Of a stretch of 59,066 nt of DNA, positions 58,029 to 59,066 are shown one piece after another. The stretch lies in assembly GCF_016802865.1 (NCBI RefSeq), contig NZ_JAEVHM010000016.1, forward strand, positions 1 through 59,066, given 5' to 3'. The notes under the pieces were generated by a model, which saw nothing but the letters and a program-made list of their open reading frames with translations, was not told the origin of the DNA and did no database searches. Numbering within the stretch: the stretch's first letter is position 1; every line of letters begins with the position of its first letter. Source of the stretch: Micromonospora parastrephiae. GTDB lineage: Bacteria; Actinomycetota; Actinomycetes; Mycobacteriales; Micromonosporaceae. Both the position numbers and the translations under genes were made by a program.

Positions 58029-58480
58029 CGGGGCGGCGGGGTGGTCGGTGGGTGTGCCCCGACCGGCTGCGCGCCGTGCGGGGCGGACGGCATGGGGAGT
58101 CGGCCGACCGGTGCGACGGGCGGGTGGGTGGCGAACTGGCGGAGCCGGTTGCGGCGGTAGCGGCCCAGCGCGAAGACGTTGAAGAAGTGCAGAGCGCCGA
58201 GCACCAGCAGCACGAGGCCGATCTTGAGGGACAGCTCCTCCATCGCCTGACTGGTCGAGAGCACCGGGTCGGGGTGCTTCATCGCCACCGTGACATAGCC
58301 GAGGTTGAGCAGGTAGAAGCCGACCACCAGGAGGCTGTTCACCGCCCGGGCCAGTCGTTCCTCGGCGAACACCTCCTCCAGGAAGACCTGCCCGTTGCGG
58401 GCCAGCGCCCGGGCCACCCAGATGGTCAGGCCGACGCTGACCGCGAGGTAGATCACGTACATCCAGACCTTGATGTCCAT
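58025..58480 (-). CDS. Four-helix membrane protein, first gene of the TetR-controlled unit
   Basis: A 151-residue protein starting at ATG 58480 (MDIKVWMYVIYLAVSVGLTI); the frame extends into the operator at 58507. It has hydrophobic stretches near residues 5-25, 45-70 and 80-105, and a Pro-rich tail. Pieces such as VFLEEVFAEERLARAVNSLL and VVGFYLLNLGYVTVAMKHPD are orderly, but I know no named family. It overlaps the DCC gene by four bases. Two palindromes upstream place it under the TetR protein of the same operon. Confidence 0.8.
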   Translation of the reverse strand: MDIKVWMYVIYLAVSVGLTIWVARALARNGQVFLEEVFAEERLARAVNSLLVVGFYLLNLGYVTVAMKHPDPVLSTSQAMEELSLKIGLVLLVLGALHFFNVFALGRYRRNRLRQFATHPPVAPVGRLPMPSAPHGAQPVGAHPPTTPPPR

Positions 58481-58493
58481 GCGGACGCCCTTC

Positions 58494-58552
58494 TTGAACG
58501 CGTTCAACTACCGTTGGCGTCAGCGTAGGGCAGGTCTTGAACATGTTCAAGA
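58494..58552 (-). promoter_or_regulatory. Twin TTGAAC-GTTCAA palindromes, TetR operators
   Basis: TTGAACGCGTTCAA (58494-58507) and an 18-base palindrome TCTTGAACATGTTCAAGA (58535-58552) share TTGAAC-N2-GTTCAA, and their centres are 43 bases apart. On the minus strand a TACGCT -10 candidate lies between them, so the far copy covers the -35 region and the near copy lies after the transcription start. The TetR protein of the operon is the natural ligand. Confidence 0.75.
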
Positions 58553-58569
58553 GCGGAACGGTGGGCGGT

Positions 58570-59066
58570 TCAGCCGGCGAGACCGAGCACCTCCGCCGCC
58601 GCCCGACCGTTGGCGTGGCTCGCGCCGTACGTGGTGACGAACGCGCGCACGCCGTCCGGGCGCCACTGCGCCGGCCACCCCATCTCCACCACGGTCACCG
58701 GATGCTCGGCGGCCAGGCCGGAGATCAGCTCCGGCCCGCCCGGCAGGCGGTGCAGGTGCCGCCCGACCAGCACGATCGGCCGATCACCGGCGAGCCCGCG
58801 CAGCGTCGCCCGATCGGTCTCGGCGGCGACCACCCGGATCTCCTGGGCCCCGTCCAGGTGCGGACCGAGGCCCCACGGCACCCGCCCCTCGGCGATGGTG
58901 GATTCGGTGTGCAGTTGCACCACGAGAGGGTCCTCCAGGCCGGTGAGCACCCCGTCCACCCGGACCGCCCGGCGCGCGGCCGCGTACCCCAGGTCGGTGT
59001 CTGTGGTGGCCGGTGCGGCGCCGGCGGTCCGGGTCCAGGCGGGCGAGCGCGGCGGCGCGGCCGGCG
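58570..59066 (-). CDS. GH3 beta-N-acetylhexosaminidase-like protein, C-terminal part
   Basis: The frame runs off the right edge. The visible 165 residues are the second (alpha/beta) domain of a GH3 enzyme of the NagZ type: TDLGYAAARRAVRVDGVLTG, RATLRGLAGDRPIVLVGRHL, VTVVEMGWPAQWRPDGVRAF and TTYGASHANGRAAAEVLGLA. Family knowledge: these enzymes remove N-acetylglucosamine from cell-wall fragments. The catalytic N-terminal barrel is outside the window, so activity cannot be judged. It diverges from nothing visible and shares its strand with the TetR unit, whose promoter lies just beyond its stop. Confidence 0.8.
   Translation of the reverse strand, partial: PAAPPRSPAWTRTAGAAPATTDTDLGYAAARRAVRVDGVLTGLEDPLVVQLHTESTIAEGRVPWGLGPHLDGAQEIRVVAAETDRATLRGLAGDRPIVLVGRHLHRLPGGPELISGLAAEHPVTVVEMGWPAQWRPDGVRAFVTTYGASHANGRAAAEVLGLAG

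Overview
The window is high-GC DNA from an actinomycete, most likely Micromonospora or a close relative. The signs are GC-rich third codon positions, GTG starts, stop/start overlaps of the GTGA and ATGA type, several apparently leaderless promoters, and gene families typical of that group (YcnI and CopC-CopD, GT87, DUF2637, replication-relaxation proteins).

Layout. (1) 1-8.9 kb is core-like: a membrane protein, DsbA-like and MauE-like redox proteins and an ECF sigma factor on the minus strand. These diverge from a CopC-CopD fusion and YcnI (copper). A membrane protein, a GT87 mannosyltransferase, oligoribonuclease and tRNA-His follow. (2) 8.9-11.7 kb holds two tandem lipoprotein L,D-transpeptidases. 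(3) 11.9-22.1 kb is bounded by two identical tRNA-Lys(CTT) genes and holds a YcxB-like protein and secreted hydrolases: an M14 carboxypeptidase, a GH3 glycosidase and a beta-helix protein with a ricin-type lectin tail. (4) 22.07-45.80 kb is an integrated element in the second tRNA-Lys. An exact 45-bp copy of the tRNA 3' end marks the far end. It carries accessory genes, an XRE regulator, a radical-SAM peptide system, two replication-relaxation proteins, a DUF2637 protein, an excisionase-like HTH protein, a tyrosine integrase, a complete type I restriction system with a HEPN protein, and a second methylase/specificity pair without a nuclease. (5) 45.8-59.07 kb is chromosome again: a lipoprotein, a kinase paralogous to one inside the element, aldo/keto reductase, AraC, VOC, a UvrA-like protein, DUF72, a GT1 transferase, a Clp_N/HTH protein, GNAT, TetR with its likely target operon, and the end of a GH3/NagZ gene.

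Most notable system. At 27.8-29.85 kb a radical SAM/SPASM maturase overlaps a 60-residue precursor by four bases. The precursor C-terminus holds five aromatic-X-(N/S/K) triads in two 12-residue repeats, the expected substrate pattern of three-residue cyclophane formation. A strong hairpin and a pentapeptide-repeat protein, a possible immunity factor, follow. It resembles what I remember as the AmcA/AmcB multiple-cyclophane family; that link is from memory.

Caution on sequence quality. Six genes on both strands (sigma factor, YcnI, GH3, replication-relaxation, DUF72, DCC) are each broken by the same kind of shift, equal to one missing base in a G/C-rich stretch. Consensus errors are more likely than six real mutations, so these loci should be read as probably intact genes with damaged sequence.
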